DNA from: Rhynchonema sp. JSB1_4
Taxonomy: Eukaryota; Nematoda; Chromadorea; Monhysterida; Xyalidae
Length of the DNA: 64,000 nt
Reading direction: 5' to 3'
NCBI GenBank assembly: GCA_030248065.1
Contig: JASAMV010000684.1
Span: forward strand, 111,873-175,872
Made by a program: the position numbers and the translations under genes
Notes under the pieces: generated by a model
What the model saw: the letters and a program-made list of their open reading frames with translations, nothing else
Databases searched by the model: none
What the model was told of the DNA's origin: nothing
Part shown: piece after piece, positions 12,263 through 23,451 of the stretch
Layout: each line of letters opens with the position of its first letter
Numbering within the stretch: position 1 is the first letter of the stretch

Positions 12263-12724
12263 TCACCGAACAAGCCATTGTTCTGACCATTTGGAAGCAA
12301 AACGGTTGGAAATTCGCAATTTGCGCAAACGCTCTCTCGGCAGCCAGCACGGTTCGCTTTGCCAGCAATTACTGAAGTGAAATGAGTTTTGGTTTCGTCC
12401 GAGTGTCAGCAAATGACGCAGACAGCCACTTGCTGCGCATTTGTCTGCTCGGTGGTCACACAAGGTCAAATGTGCAATGCATGCCCCATCGGTCGGTCGT
12501 AAAACAAGATTAGTTGAGAGCACTTGCACGGGGAAAGCTTTTTTCTGATCTGTCAATAAACTTGGCATTGATTTAGTGCATGCGTAAGTGAAACGCAACC
12601 AGCAAAAAACTCCAATGCTCTGAAAAGCTAAAGATACTATGCAGACCAGGCACGCAATCAATATTAGGCGGAAACGAGTTAGTAAGCGAGGCATACAGGG
12701 CACCCGCATTGACTGCTCGCACAA
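12263..12724 (-). CDS. Putative N-terminal exon of a single-pass membrane or secreted protein
   Basis: Open minus-strand frame of about 150 codons. A possible start at 12694 gives MPRLLTRFRLILIACLVCIV, a basic N-terminus followed by a 20-residue hydrophobic stretch as in a type II signal anchor, then a hydrophilic part. This is the layout of Golgi glycosyltransferases, but no catalytic motif is visible and the rest of the gene was not found. It may be a chance ORF. Confidence 0.25.
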   Translation of the reverse strand: MCEQSMRVPCMPRLLTRFRLILIACLVCIVSLAFQSIGVFCWLRFTYACTKSMPSLLTDQKKAFPVQVLSTNLVLRPTDGACIAHLTLCDHRADKCAASGCLRHLLTLGRNQNSFHFSNCWQSEPCWLPRERLRKLRISNRFASKWSEQWLVR

Positions 12725-14465
12725 GTAGGACGCGTGGCAAAGTTCTCCAAAAGAACGGTAACTTTGAATTTTTATTCAAAATCGAGAAAACTGAATGTGA
12801 ATACAACAACGGACATAACATGAGTTCAATGAGTAACCCGTTTTCTTTCCTTTGAATTTCAAATGAGTTTTGAAACGAAAGTCAAACTATGAAAAAGATT
12901 GAAGAAGCTTCAGACATACACGCAGCATAGTAAAACAACAATGACTTTGCAGCGAAATTAAATGACAGTGATATGATTCGAACAACAACAACAACAACAA
13001 GAAAAATCAATGAAAACGGCAGAGCAAAGCATAACAACATTTAGCTTTCTGTCCACAAAAGTTATACCCAAAAATACCACAGTTTACCGCCGATCCCTCT
13101 GCTGTCTGCTTTCGCTGTCGTCAACATACGGATTTCGAATCGTAGCGTCTCCTGAAAAAAAGGTGCAAAAATGGCATTGCCAATTTTTCTCAATTCATAA
13201 TCATAAGATGCACAATTCACTTTGAAGGGCTTCGTTGATTTATGCCACCAGCACCAGCATGGAAAAACTACAAAACTACACCCCAAACGTAAAACCAGGA
13301 TCCATGCGACAGTGGCGTTTCTGTGGACTGGGGTCAGCGGGAGGGTGTCGGGTGAAAAAAAGTGTACGTGTCGGGTGCCTCCAGACGTCGAGTGTCTGGT
13401 TTTTGGGGTCCGACACCCGACACACACGGTTAAAAATCAGTTTTGCTGAGAGAAGAATTTTGAGAGAAACCTTTCTTCGAACCAAATGCTTGCGAAGGCT
13501 CAGAATGCGACATTTTGGTGTTTATTTCGTTTGAAAGCACTTGAATTCAGTAAAATGAGCAAAAAATTGCATTAACGATGCAAATAGCAAATGAGCAAAA
13601 TTTTGTCTGTTGTTGGTTCAAAAACATGATGTGGGTGTCGGATGTTTTTAGAACTGTCGGGTGTCGGCTTTTTTTCTCAGATGTCGGGTACCCCCCCCCA
13701 CCCCCGACCTCTAACAACCCTAGTGCCGACAGCCCGACATCGACGAAAAAGACGATTCCACTGTCCACACTGTACTGTCCACTATTCTCAAGGATTTTCA
13801 AAAAGTGATAAGTTCAGAGCTCCAAAATGAAAATAGTGGTGGAAATGTTTCAGATTGCGACTATAAGCATTCCCGTTTCTGTCCACGTCCAGTGTTCCGT
13901 TAATGGTCAGGTTATCTCAAACGCGAAGGAAAACAACAAAAATATGAAGAAAGCCAAACAGCACCGCAATGGGCGTGCCCTCCAAGCCAGTGATGTAGTG
14001 GGAGTGATCCAAACCTGGGTCAACCATTTACGGGTATGTCTACCGAAAAAATCTATGCCCCCAAACCCAGCTATCTATGTCTACCATGTCTGGACATCAA
14101 CCAAAAGGTGTTGATAATAGTGCCAAAATGGTCAAATTTTCTCATATTTTTACTAATGTGTAGAAAGGAAAATTACCCTTTTAAGGCCTACTTTAGCATA
14201 ATTTTCATCTGGCCCCAACTTTGGACCAACCAACCTCTGGACCACTACCCCCAAATCGGCATACCCGGCCAGTTATCTATGTCCACCACCCGGGGACCAA
14301 CTGCATCACTGCTCCAAGCGTCCTATCATTTGACCATCTCATTGTTTTCTTTTGGCTTCAGTGCATGCCCAAAGACAACCAAAGACATTGAAAACAAAAT
14401 AGTAAGTCGAGCTGCACACAAAAATCCCTCAAAAGCAAAAATAAAGGTACAAGAATGTTCAAAAC
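12725..14465. repeat. Repeat-bearing stretch with a second TGTCGGG-type MITE at about 13330-13725
   Basis: Positions 13330-13725 are a diverged copy of the element at 4632-5015: the same TGTCGGGT motifs at both ends and the same core including TTTTGCTGAGAGAAGA and the TTGCATTAACGATGCAAAT block. The right end CTAACAACCCTAG resembles the terminal inverted repeat; target duplications are not clear. An (AAC)n run sits at about 12985-13002. Downstream exons of the ARL14EP-like gene may lie at 13.8-14.4 kb, but none was recognised. Confidence 0.5.
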
Positions 14466-17400
14466 CTGGCACGTTCAAATCGTAGATCTTGCTGACCCAC
14501 ATGTTGCGATTTCGACGGCAGATAACACCACATTTCGGAGAACGACATTTGTCGCATTCGTTCCAACAGCTGCAAATTGTGAGCAAATGCTTTTTATGTT
14601 ATTGAGGGAGAAATAACAATGAGGCCATTTTGGCGGATGAAAAAAAACCATTTTCCGTTAAAAAACGAAACCAGAGGGAGTTCCATCCGGAGCGTAAAAA
14701 ACGAAAACGCCTCATTCTCCGGAAACGATTTTTTTCCCGAGAAATGTAAAGAAACGGGATTTTTTGCTAGCAAGAATGCAAAGTTTATTGAAACGACCGC
14801 GGAAGTTGTGTGCACAGCATAATTTCTTGTGCTCATTTGTGACTGCCCAACGACGTATTCCGCATACAAGTTTCGTGTGCAACTTGCGCCCGCGACACTT
14901 ATGATACCCAATATCACAGGCAGCAAAAGTTGCTGGAGCCCATGTTCTCACAACAATAAAATTAGCTTGGGCGATATGTTCTATGAAAGAGCGCGTTTTG
15001 ACATTTGACCCATTCGTTCCAAAAAAAAACAACAAACACAATAACACAACCAGCAGAGCAACACCAACCCGGGACAAGCCACAGCTAGACAATCGCACAA
15101 ATCCGGCCGTCGATTATCTGGCAGCACCAGTCTGCCCTTCTCATCGTGACGAATCGAACACGCTGACTCATCATCTTCGGCACTTGATGAGCCTAAAAAT
15201 ATGAGAATAATTGTGAATTTGTTTGTTCTTGACTGCTTTTTTCTAATATTTTGATCACGCTTTTTATTTTTGAAGTCACTATAATCCATAACAGAGCTGT
15301 CGCTTTAATGCACAGCCTCGAGAGTCCTACTCGGAAAAGAGAAATTTGGAAAATTAAAATCTTCAGTTTGTCAATTTACCAGTTCGTCGAACGTTTGACT
15401 GTGGGAAAATCGCTTTTAAACAAATAAAAGAAACAGATGGCGTGAAAGCCATTGTCCAGCCAGCCTCAGCCAGAGGCTACGTTTACCGCGGTCAATTATT
15501 TTCCAACGCTTACGCTAAATCAGACAAATTCAATGCAGGTCAACGATTTCCCATCTGAGAATCACCTTGACTAGTTTCAGTCGTGAATTTCTTCGGAGGT
15601 CGTCGTACGCGTCGCTCGTTCGACGAAATAATTCTCTCCACTTCGATCACACTTTGTACACCGGCGTTGCGGATGGTCAGATTGCGCAGTTCGCGCTGAA
15701 GACCCTCTGCAAATCAATAAAAGATCTACGAATAACTATTATCGATCCAAAAATGTTTTCGATCAATGCCAAAATGAGGTTCGAATTCTCGCGCTTGGAA
15801 AATGTCTCGCAAAATTGCGAAAGCAATCCATTTTTACGAATCTAGAATCCAGAAAAGCAGCTAAATTACACAATTGAAATCTGAATCATAGTTTTTTAGA
15901 CACTTTTTAGGTGCAATTTGCACCTAAAAAATCAGAATTGCACCTAAAAATTCAGGGCTAGGTGCAAGGTTGCACCTAAAATTTTGGGCCCTTATTTGCT
16001 TAATTTAGCATTTATACAGCATCTTTTAAGGTTGAAAAGCTTAGAAACAAAAAAAATGCGCTGCGCGGCTTTTCATTCCTTCCAATAAATTCCATCGAAG
16101 CATTTGGTCGACATCGACAAAAAATATTGATCTGATTGATTGATTTCGTACACAGTTAGAACCTGGTGTGCTGGTGATAAGATTCAAACCACATACATCC
16201 TGTACTAGGATCAGTGTAGTTCCTGGTCCGGCGAGGCGGTTAGTGAACCTACCCACTTTGTCGGTGCGGCGGTTAGTGTACCTCCCTGTGGGGGGAAGGA
16301 GGGGAGGAAGACCGCAATTAAGGAAAAAGTCCTTCTTTGAGGCAAAAAAATTTGACCTATTTTTACCCTTTTTTGGAAAAAATTCTCCATAAATAGGGTA
16401 TTTTGGCGACTTTTGACAACATTGACCTGAAAATTACCCATTTTAGGCCTAAAATGCCCATCTTGGGCTAAAAATGCCTATTTTAGGCAAAAATTGCGGC
16501 GGTTAGTGTACCTGGTGCGGCGGTTAGTGTACTGGTGTACCTTGGTCGCGGCGGTTAGTGTACCTTAGGAGGGGACCCCCTCCCCCCAGGAACTACACTG
16601 ACTAGAACTAGAGCAGAGCATGACAACAGTATTAGATACCCACACAGTAAATGAACAGCGAAAGTAATTGATTCGTACGTGACCCCCAAATGTGGATATG
16701 GTGACATGAAAATTTTACTGTTTCGTTTTCTTCTCAATCGGTTCTCAATAATGAAACCAGTACAAAATGTGCTACAAACTGTTGAACTTTCCTGAAAAGT
16801 TTGCTTTTGCTAAAGGAAAAGGCATTCATTGCGTTACAACTTTATTGAACTTCTAAAAGCACGCAAATAGCATTGAACACACAACCTGGCAAAAAAAAGC
16901 CTAAAATTGGCGTTTTTTGTCCAAAATAGGGGTTGCACCTACTTTGGCCAGCTTGCACCTAAAAATTGGGGGTTGCACCTAAGTTGCACCTAGTGAATCT
17001 TGAGAAAAAACCCTGATCTGAATGCACGCATAACTTTAATTTGGACAAGAGAATTTGTAAGGCAAACATGAAGGACATGACAGGTCGCCAGCTACGGAAA
17101 TGAGAGGCGATGCGAGGGTGTGAAAAAACACGAGCATTGACACTCAAAAATACAGATTTTAACTTATGATTCAAAATTCAATATATTCCATCCAAGAACT
17201 AATTTGACAAAAGACAGAAAACTGATCGGCATCGACCCTCAAACCTTTTTTGCCCTGCTTTTTCTTTCCCGAGCCAGTCGGTTTATTCGAGTCGCTTTCG
17301 CTGTCATTGTTGTTGCCTAGAATACAACATACAGTATGATGCCACTGCGAATAGCTTTCAAAAAAAATTAACAGAAAGAACTAGATCAATGAAGTGCACT

Positions 17401-20400
17401 GAGTGCTGTCTTGTGGACGTGCTAATACGATTTAGTCTTGTGGGCACGCATTGCGTTAGATCTGTGGATGCAGTTTCGGCCCATAATGCCAGACTGTAAT
17501 GGCGCCCTGGGCCTTGTCAATGACAAAAGCGCCAGTGGGTACCACCATAAACTGAAAATGCTCCAGCTCAACTTTGTAGTTGGTGGTAGGTAACCACTGG
17601 CGCTTTTGGGAAACCTAGGCGTGGACAGGACTCCAAATTAATTTTTTTCAATAATTTGCTAAATACAACAGTTACACAATGCTCTCGCATCCCTTTTGTC
17701 ATTGACAAGGCCCAGGGCGCCATTGCGGTCTGTCATTATGGACCGAAACTGCATCCACAGGTCTAACGCAATGCGTGCCCAAATCGTATCGTTGTAGATC
17801 AATGAACTGTTCAAAACACCGACTTGTACTTCCGCCGCCTCCGCCACTGGTTTCGATTCGTTGTTCGGTTGCCAAGATTACATCCATCGATATCAACGCT
17901 TCGCCAACTCCCATACACAACGATGAATCGACCGGCGGAGACTGCGATAAACTTCCACATGTGAATAGTGACGAAAAGCCGGTTCTTTATATTTTATGAA
18001 AAAAGAGGATACATTTTCAGCAGAGGATACATTTTCAGCACGTCCCAAACAGGTGCACGATATTTTGATCAAAAAAACTCCTGTGAAGTGACCCATCATG
18101 CAAAAACCACCATGTGCTATTGTGAAGATACAGGAACTGGCAAAAGAACGTCGTTTCTTAGAAAACAACAGAGAAAATTCTGTCCGGGTTTTTTCGCGGA
18201 AATTTATTTTCGGTCCAAAAAAATGAGACCGGTCTTTTTTCACAAAAAAACGCTTCTTATCCGCCGCACCGCAACTATAAATACACGTACATTGCCGTGA
18301 CCTTTTGGCAAATATATTTTTTATTGTTTTGCAAACATCAGTCAGGCAATGGAAAATGGAACAAACGCACTTTGTCGATTTCCCCTTCATTCTGTCCAGC
18401 CGCTGATGTGGATGGCATGTCAAATCGGTCGCGACTTACGTTTTCAGCTACACTCAACTCTCGTGACACGACGGCTGAAATAAAATAACACTTAACGTCG
18501 TTGAATTTTGAAATGGTCGGCATAGTAGTGGCAGGCAGGGGGGTGGGGGGGTACCCCTTCTCAGCAGTGTAGTTCCTGGTCCCGAGGGGGAACAGGCGGT
18601 ACCCCCTTTTTTCGGAGGGGGAACAGACGTACCCACCTGGGGGGAAGGGGGTGCACTAATTTCCCCAATTTTTGCCTAAAATGGCCATTTTTAGGCCCAA
18701 AATGGGCATTTTTAGGCCTAAATTGTGTAATTTTTAGGTCAATGTTCTCAAAAGTCGCCAAAATACCCTCTTTATGAAGAATTTTTTCCAAAAAGGAGTA
18801 AAAATAGGTCAAATTTTCTACCTCAAAAGTGACTTTTTCCTGATTTTGGGTCTTCCCCCCCAGCAGTGTAGTTCCTGGGGGGAAGGGGGGTCCCCCCTCG
18901 GGTACACTATCTCCCCCTCAGGTGGTACACTATCCCCCTATCTCCCCCTCCGGGCAGTGCTGTGGCTGGGGGGGGGGGGGGGTGGGGGGGGTCCCCCCAA
19001 TGGTACCCTACCCGCCCCGGCCTGGTACGCTACCCCCCTACCCGCCCCGCTCTTGTACCCTACCCCCCTACCCGCCCCGCGCTGGTACCCTACCCGCCCC
19101 GATTTTTACCCCCAAAATGCCCATTTTTCGGTCAAAAATGCCCAAATTTCGACCGAAAACCCTAAAAAGTGCAAAAAATCTCATATGCACTTTTTAGTAC
19201 ATAAAAACAGGCACCCGAAAAAACTTGTGTTGTACCCTACCCTATACTTGCGTATTTTTCCGCAAAATATATTTTTGGAAAAAAAACCGTTTTTTTTCCG
19301 GAAAAAAAACCGTTTTTTTTCCAAATATTTTTCCAGTACTTAAGGATACCCATGGTCTAAAAACGCCTATTTTGGAGAAAATTTTGTCGGGAAGTGGCCT
19401 GAAACAGGCTAAAAATGCACTTGGAGATTAAAAAGTGCTCATTTTGAACTGTTTTGTACCGATTTACATTGGTTTTGACAACATCCTTTCGCAACCTTTG
19501 AAAATATTTAGGAAATTTTTCGAAAAAAAACGTTTTTTTTTCAAAAGTTGCCACTTGGAAAAATTTTCGGAAAAATAAAAACGTATTTTTCCGGGCCTCG
19601 GAAAAAAACGGTTTTTCTTCCGGAAAAAAAAGGTTTTTTTTCCGGCCCGCAAGTATACCCTACCCGCCCCGAAAAATCTTCCCCCCTCCCCCCCCCCCAA
19701 ACCGGATTCCCCCCCCCCCAAAATGCCAGGTACACTACCCCCCTACAAGCCCCGATTTTTTCCACCTATGTACCCTACCCGCCCCGCAAAAGTAGCCACA
19801 GCACTGCCTCCGGGTACACTATCTCCGCCAATTTTTGCCTAAAATAGGCATTTTTAGGCCTAAAATGGGCATTTTTAGGCCAAAAATGAGTGATTTTCAG
19901 GTCAATGTTCTCAAAAGTCGCCAACATACCCATTTTCTGAAGAATTTTTTCCAAAAAGGGGCAAAAATAGGTCAAATTTTCTACCTCAAAAAGTGACTTT
20001 TTCCAGAATTTGGGTCTTCCCCCCCGCCTTCCCCCCCCCTCGGGGCCCGGGGGTACACTATCTCCCCTCCGAAAAAAACGGAGGGTCCGCTATCTCCCCC
20101 TCTGGACCAGGAACTACACTGCCCCCCAGGGAGGTACACTAATTTCCCCTCCGAAAAAGTAGGGAGGTACACTACCGTAAAAACCTAAATAGAGCCCCCC
20201 CCCGGAATACAGCCCCCCTCGGAATATCGATCGAAAATAACACCGGATTTGGAACGCTCTCGCTGAGAAACGAAAATAATTTTTTTGAAAATGGGGTCAG
20301 TGAATTAATAGAGCCCCACCCCTTGTATTTAGGTTTTTACGGTAATTTCCCCGCCGGCCCAGGAACTACCGTAAAAACCTAAATAGAAGGGGGGCTCTAT

Positions 20401-21908
20401 TAATTCACTGACCCCATTTTGGGGGGCTCTATTACGGGGGGGCTCTATTCCGGGGGGGCCTCTATTAATTCACTGACCCGAACCTGAAAAATTGTTCCCA
20501 GAAATGCCCCTAAAAACCCCTAAAAAGGGGTTTGAAGGTATGTTTTTTCGCTTGTAATCGCATTTATTCGTGTCTATTCGTCGATAAGAGGCTTATTATG
20601 TGCGCTGAACGAACAACAAACGTGCATAAATGTACCTGTGCACCACTATCAAGCCTTAATACACTACTGTATAGGGGATGTTACTTAGGGGGGGCCTCTA
20701 TTAATTCACTGACCCCTTTTTGGGGGGGCTGTATTACGGGGGGGCTCTATTCCGGGGGGGGGGGGGGGGCTGTATTTAGGTTTTTACGGTACACTGCCCT
20801 GACCTATACTTGCGGGCCGGAAAAAAAACCGTTTTTTTTCGAAAAAAAACCGAAAAAAAAACCGTTTTTTTTCCGAGGCCCGGAAAAATACGTTTTTATT
20901 TTTCCGGAAATTTTTACAAGTTGCAAAATTTGGAAAAAAAAAGGTTTTTTTGCAAAAATTTCCGAAATATTTTCAAAGGTTGCGAAAGGATGTTGTCAAA
21001 ACCAATGTAAATCGGTGCTAAACAGTTCAAAATGAGCACTTTTTAATCTCCAGGTGCATTTTTAGCCTGTTTCAAGCCATTTCCAGACAAAATTTTCTCC
21101 AAAATAGACGTTTTTGGACCATGGGTATCCTTATGTACTGGAAAAATATTTGGAAAAAAACGGTTTTTTTCCGAAAAAAACGGTTTTTTTTCCAAAAATA
21201 TATTTTGCGGAAAAATACGCAAGTACCGTAAAACCTAAAATACAAGGGGGGGGCTGTATTTTTTCACTGACCCCTTTTAGGGGGGGCTGTATTTTTGGGG
21301 GGCTCTATTTTTGGGGGGGGGCTGTATTTTTTCGCTGCCCAAAATCTCAAAAAAATGTTCCAAAAATACCCCTAAACTGGAGTTCTGTCAGGGTGTTACT
21401 GGTCATTATTGAGTGTTTTTAGGTGCAGATCTTCCATAAAAGGCTTTACGTCATCATATACTCAACCACAAACGTTGTACACAAGGTGTCTTATACAGGA
21501 ACTAACTTCACTTTACGACCCCCAAGCGGGGGAATTCCAAGTTGGGGGGGGGCTGTATTTTTGGGGGGGCTCTATTTTCTCACTGACCCCTTTTAGGGGG
21601 GGCTGTATTTTTGGGGGGGCTCTATTTTTGGGGGGGGGCTCTATTTTAGGGAATACGGTATACCCTGACCAAGTTCTCTACACTGTGATAGGGCCAGCCA
21701 GTGAAAAGATAGAACACCTCCCTTGTACACGTAGGTTTTCACGGTGTTATAAAAATACGAATAATCTCATCCGAATCAAACCGGACCGACTTTGCTTCTT
21801 TGACGGCTGGTCCGGCTCCGGCACAAGGACCTCCTTCTCGATCCCCCGTTTCTTCTCAAATCTTTCGTCAATCACAATGATGTCGTCGTCCGAGTCACTA
21901 CTGGCCAT
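14466..21908 (-). CDS. ARL14EP-like protein (ARF7EP_C cysteine-rich domain)
   Basis: Minus-strand exons with matching phases: 17316-17245 (NNNDSESDSNKPTGSGKKK), 15706-15566 (GLQRELRNLTIRNAGVQSV, then RRVRRPPKKFTTE), 15192-15069 (DEKGRLVLPD...DLCDCLAVACPG) and 14569-14466 (CWNECDKCRSPKCG then VICRRNRNMW). CDC-x4-CPGC followed by C-x2-C-x4-KCG-x2-C-RNR is the pattern of the ARF7EP_C domain, whose vertebrate founder ARL14EP links ARL14 to actin-based vesicle movement. A likely first exon is 21908-21759, starting MASSDSDDDIIVIDERFEKK with GT next; a small exon at about 18480-18441 is possible. The proposed first intron contains the transposon nest. Linkage of the first exon is inference; the four central exons are firm. 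The 3' end after 14466 is unresolved. Confidence 0.7.
15895..17015. repeat. Cluster of GTTGCACCTAAAA motifs around a hAT-like insertion
   Basis: TTGCACCTAAAA or its complement occurs repeatedly at 15905-15985 and again at 16930-16990, flanking the element at 16212-16600. The right block ends in ACCCTG and the left block contains CAGGGCTAGGTGCAAGG, so the two may be the ends of one larger decayed transposon. No target duplication supports that. The rest of the stretch between gene exons holds nothing recognisable. Confidence 0.4.
16212..16600. mobile_element. hAT-like MITE, CAGTGTAGTTCCTGG family
   Basis: Begins CAGTGTAGTTCCTGGTCC and ends CCAGGAACTACACTG. Flanking octamers ACTAGGAT (16204-16211) and ACTAGAAC (16601-16608) match at six of eight positions, as in an aged target duplication. 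The interior repeats GCGGCGGTTAGTGTACCT and TTTTAGGC-type motifs shared with the element at 18864-20121. Confidence 0.75.
17425..17800. repeat. Large palindrome with a nested hairpin
   Basis: Positions 17425-17525 are the reverse complement of about 17698-17800 (shared GGCACGCATTGCGTTAGA and GGCGCCCTGGGCCTTGTCAA). Between them, AAAAGCGCCAGTGG at 17525-17538 pairs with CCACTGGCGCTTTT at 17595-17608. It lies upstream of ARL14EP-like exon 17316-17245, in the same proposed intron. Confidence 0.75.
18955..19806. mobile_element. hAT-like element (middle shell), TSD CCTCCGGG
   Basis: Begins CAGTGCTGTGGCT and ends AGCCACAGCACTG; flanks 18947-18954 and 19807-19814 are both CCTCCGGG. The interior has tandem TACCCTACCCGCCCCG-like units. 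It is nested in 18864-20121 and contains 19243-19657. Confidence 0.9.
19243..19657. mobile_element. TATACTTGCG-ended MITE (inner shell), TSD CCCTACCC
   Basis: Begins TATACTTGCG and ends CGCAAGTATA; flanks 19235-19242 and 19658-19665 are both CCCTACCC. A second copy is at 20806-21662, sharing the CGTTTTTTTTCC-type runs and the core near TTGTCGGGAAGTGGCCTG. Length is about 415 bp in both copies once the inner MITE of the second copy is subtracted. Confidence 0.88.
20175..20342. mobile_element. TA-flanked MITE, CCGTAAAAACC family, copy 1
   Basis: Begins CCGTAAAAACCTAAATAG and ends in the reverse complement TATTTAGGTTTTTACGG, with TA on both sides (20173-20174 and 20343-20344), as in Tc1/mariner-type MITEs. 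Excision would restore GGTACACTAATTTCCCC, a sequence found uninterrupted at about 20130. No ORF. Confidence 0.85.
20369..20790. mobile_element. TA-flanked MITE, CCGTAAAAACC family, copy 2
   Basis: The same terminal inverted repeats with TA at 20367-20368 and 20791-20792. It interrupts a CCAGGAACTACACTG hAT end: excision would rejoin CCAGGAACTA with CACTG. The interior has GGGGGGGCTCTATTAATTCA motifs repeated several times. Confidence 0.85.
20806..21662. mobile_element. TATACTTGCG-ended MITE, second copy, TSD CCCTGACC
   Basis: Begins TATACTTGCG and ends CGCAAGTATA when the TA-MITE 21226-21658 inside its right end is ignored. Flanks 20798-20805 and 21663-21670 are both CCCTGACC. Homologous to 19243-19657 in inverted orientation of the core. 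Confidence 0.82.
21226..21658. mobile_element. TA-flanked MITE, CCGTA...TACGG family, copy 3
   Basis: Begins CCGTAAAACCTAAAATAC and ends ATTTTAGGGAATACGG, with TA at 21224-21225 and 21659-21660. Excision restores CGCAAGTATACCCT, which is seen intact at the end of the sister element 19243-19657. G-rich interior with GGGGGGCTGTATTTTT repeated. Confidence 0.85.
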
Positions 21909-23451
21909 ATGATTCGAAGTTAACCATTGTATTTGCATTTACCTGATCAAACAGCAAAATTGTTTCGCTGTTTTTTCACACAAATAAAAATTAAAAAAAT
22001 TGCCAGCTCATGACGTCCTCAGCCAGCTGCGGTTCGCAAGCCGAAAAGGGAGAAAAAGAAACGTGAGGAGACAAACCCTTACAAAAGCATTGACCGGTTG
22101 TGTATGAAACATCACCATTCCAGGGGGTTGCTTTTTGCGTGGGTAAATAATACATGCGTTGTGTAGTCACTTTGTAGTTTGCATCTCCGTGCCTTTCACG
22201 AAGTGCAACCGATCTGACAAAATGTAAAATAGTCCAGCCACGTGCTCATGAGACGACCCTTTTTAAAGCTTGCTTAGCCAAATTAAAAAAAATGCGCCGG
22301 TTACACGTGTTTTCGCAAACAAAAGAAAGAGATTGGGTCGAGAGATGATGACAAGTTCCAGCTGGCTGACCTCAACTTGCTTGCTTGCGCGAACAGCAAC
22401 GTCGTTCAACACACAAATGTTTTGGGAGTCAAAAGGGAATTTACGCACCCAGGTGGAGAGCGTGTTTTTAAAAAATACATGCGTTTCTCTTTCTTTCATT
22501 TCCGAAATACGTGGAACAGGAACATTATTGGATCCGTTCAAGTCAACTTCGAAATAAGGCGTCTCATGAGTTCGTGGTTGGACTATACGTGCGAAGCACT
22601 CACAACGACGTGTGTTTCGTGTTTCTTCGTGTCTTTCTTGGTCCAAGAAAACAAACGATCCCATGTTACAACCGAACTTCCAGTTAACGTCGAGATTACT
22701 CAATGTCGACCCAATCGTGTAGCTGGCACACACGTGTCAAAGTTGGCCTGTGGAATATGACAAAAACAAGGTTTCACACGCTCGCTGTGAGCTTTGTGCG
22801 TGTGCGCTGCCAGCATTGTCAATGAAATAGTCCGCTATGTTTGTTGCTGAGTGTCGTGCTTGGGTTAACAAGGATACGTTCTTAATCTCTATCATTGGTT
22901 TTCTGAAATCTCGACCACAAACAGGAATTGAGTTATAACGTGGCATCGCTTGTTTCCTTTGCCTTGCATAAAAAGGAAACGCTATTTGTCACTTCCTGTG
23001 TCGTTCTCCAATCCACTGGCCATCCCACGCATTTACTGGTGATGTTTTCCTTCCTGCTCCCAGTTTCATTCGCATTGAAGCCGATTCAACAGGAAAACAA
23101 GCCAACTTTTTATTGTACAGTGACAAGTTATTACTAGCTACTTTTGATTCTCACAGTCACGGCCCACGCACAACTGGGGTTGTTTCTACAATCAATCTTG
23201 TCAGTTTTGATCAATTGCAATAGCGTCAATATGTTGTTCGCGGTGTACACGCAACGGAAATTGTCCCTTCACCAACCAGTTGCCCTTTCGAACCAAAGAA
23301 ACTTTAAAATCCAACAGGTTGACAACATCAGGCCCGCTGCATCCGTTGTGAGTGCTATAAATTCCAAACTATTCTTGGCAGTGGTATTGTTGAATCCACA
23401 TATCGTTATTTTTTCATTTCACTCGTCGCTCGTCAAGTTTACCGTGACATC
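21909..23451. other. Divergent intergenic region
   Basis: It separates the proposed minus-strand start at 21908 from the plus-strand LDLa gene. Nothing convincingly coding: the open frames at 22263-22760 overlap on both strands and lack splice or domain support. The last 180 bases contain the promoter block of the LDLa gene. Confidence 0.4.
23277..23363 (+). promoter_or_regulatory. Duplicated promoter block with TATA box of the first LDLa gene
   Basis: TATAAATT at 23356-23363 lies 89 bp before the ATG at 23452. The preceding 80 bases (CCAGTTGCCCTTTCGAACC, GTTGACAACATC, CTGCATCCGTTGTGAGTGCT) are recognisably repeated at 26688-26765 before the second LDLa gene, where a hAT element has landed between the block and the start codon. 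Confidence 0.55.

Larger units (their letters stand above)
18864..20121. mobile_element. hAT-like element (outer shell of a three-level nest), TSD CCCCCCAG
   Basis: Begins CAGTGTAGTTCCTGG and ends CCAGGAACTACACTG. Flanks 18856-18863 and 20122-20129 are both CCCCCCAG. It contains a second hAT element (18955-19806) which itself contains a third element (19243-19657). Its own sequence is C/G-homopolymer rich, with TTTTAGGC motifs shared with 16212-16600. A further CAGTGTAGTTCCTGG end at 18565 lies just outside it in the same orientation, so it inserted next to or into another copy. Confidence 0.85.

Noticed and set aside
14036..14485. Plus-strand open frame of about 150 codons
   Set aside because: No signal peptide, domain or splice support, and it overlaps the firm minus-strand ARL14EP-like exon at 14466-14569.
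15953..17015. One large CAGGG-ended transposon spanning the GTTGCACCT cluster
   Set aside because: Flanking octamers do not match and the inverted similarity of the ends is weak; kept only as a repeat cluster.
18774..19343. Long plus-strand open frame of about 190 codons
   Set aside because: It runs through G/C homopolymers and CCGCCCC repeats inside nested transposons; composition keeps it open, and no domain or start context is present.
18565..20797. A still larger hAT element enclosing the nest (CAGTGTAG at 18565 to CACTG at 20797)
   Set aside because: The flanking octamers CTTCTCAG and CCCTGACC do not match, so the two ends are not shown to belong to one insertion.
22263..22760. Overlapping open frames on both strands
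   Set aside because: Neither has a domain, intron pattern or signal peptide; both probably open by chance.
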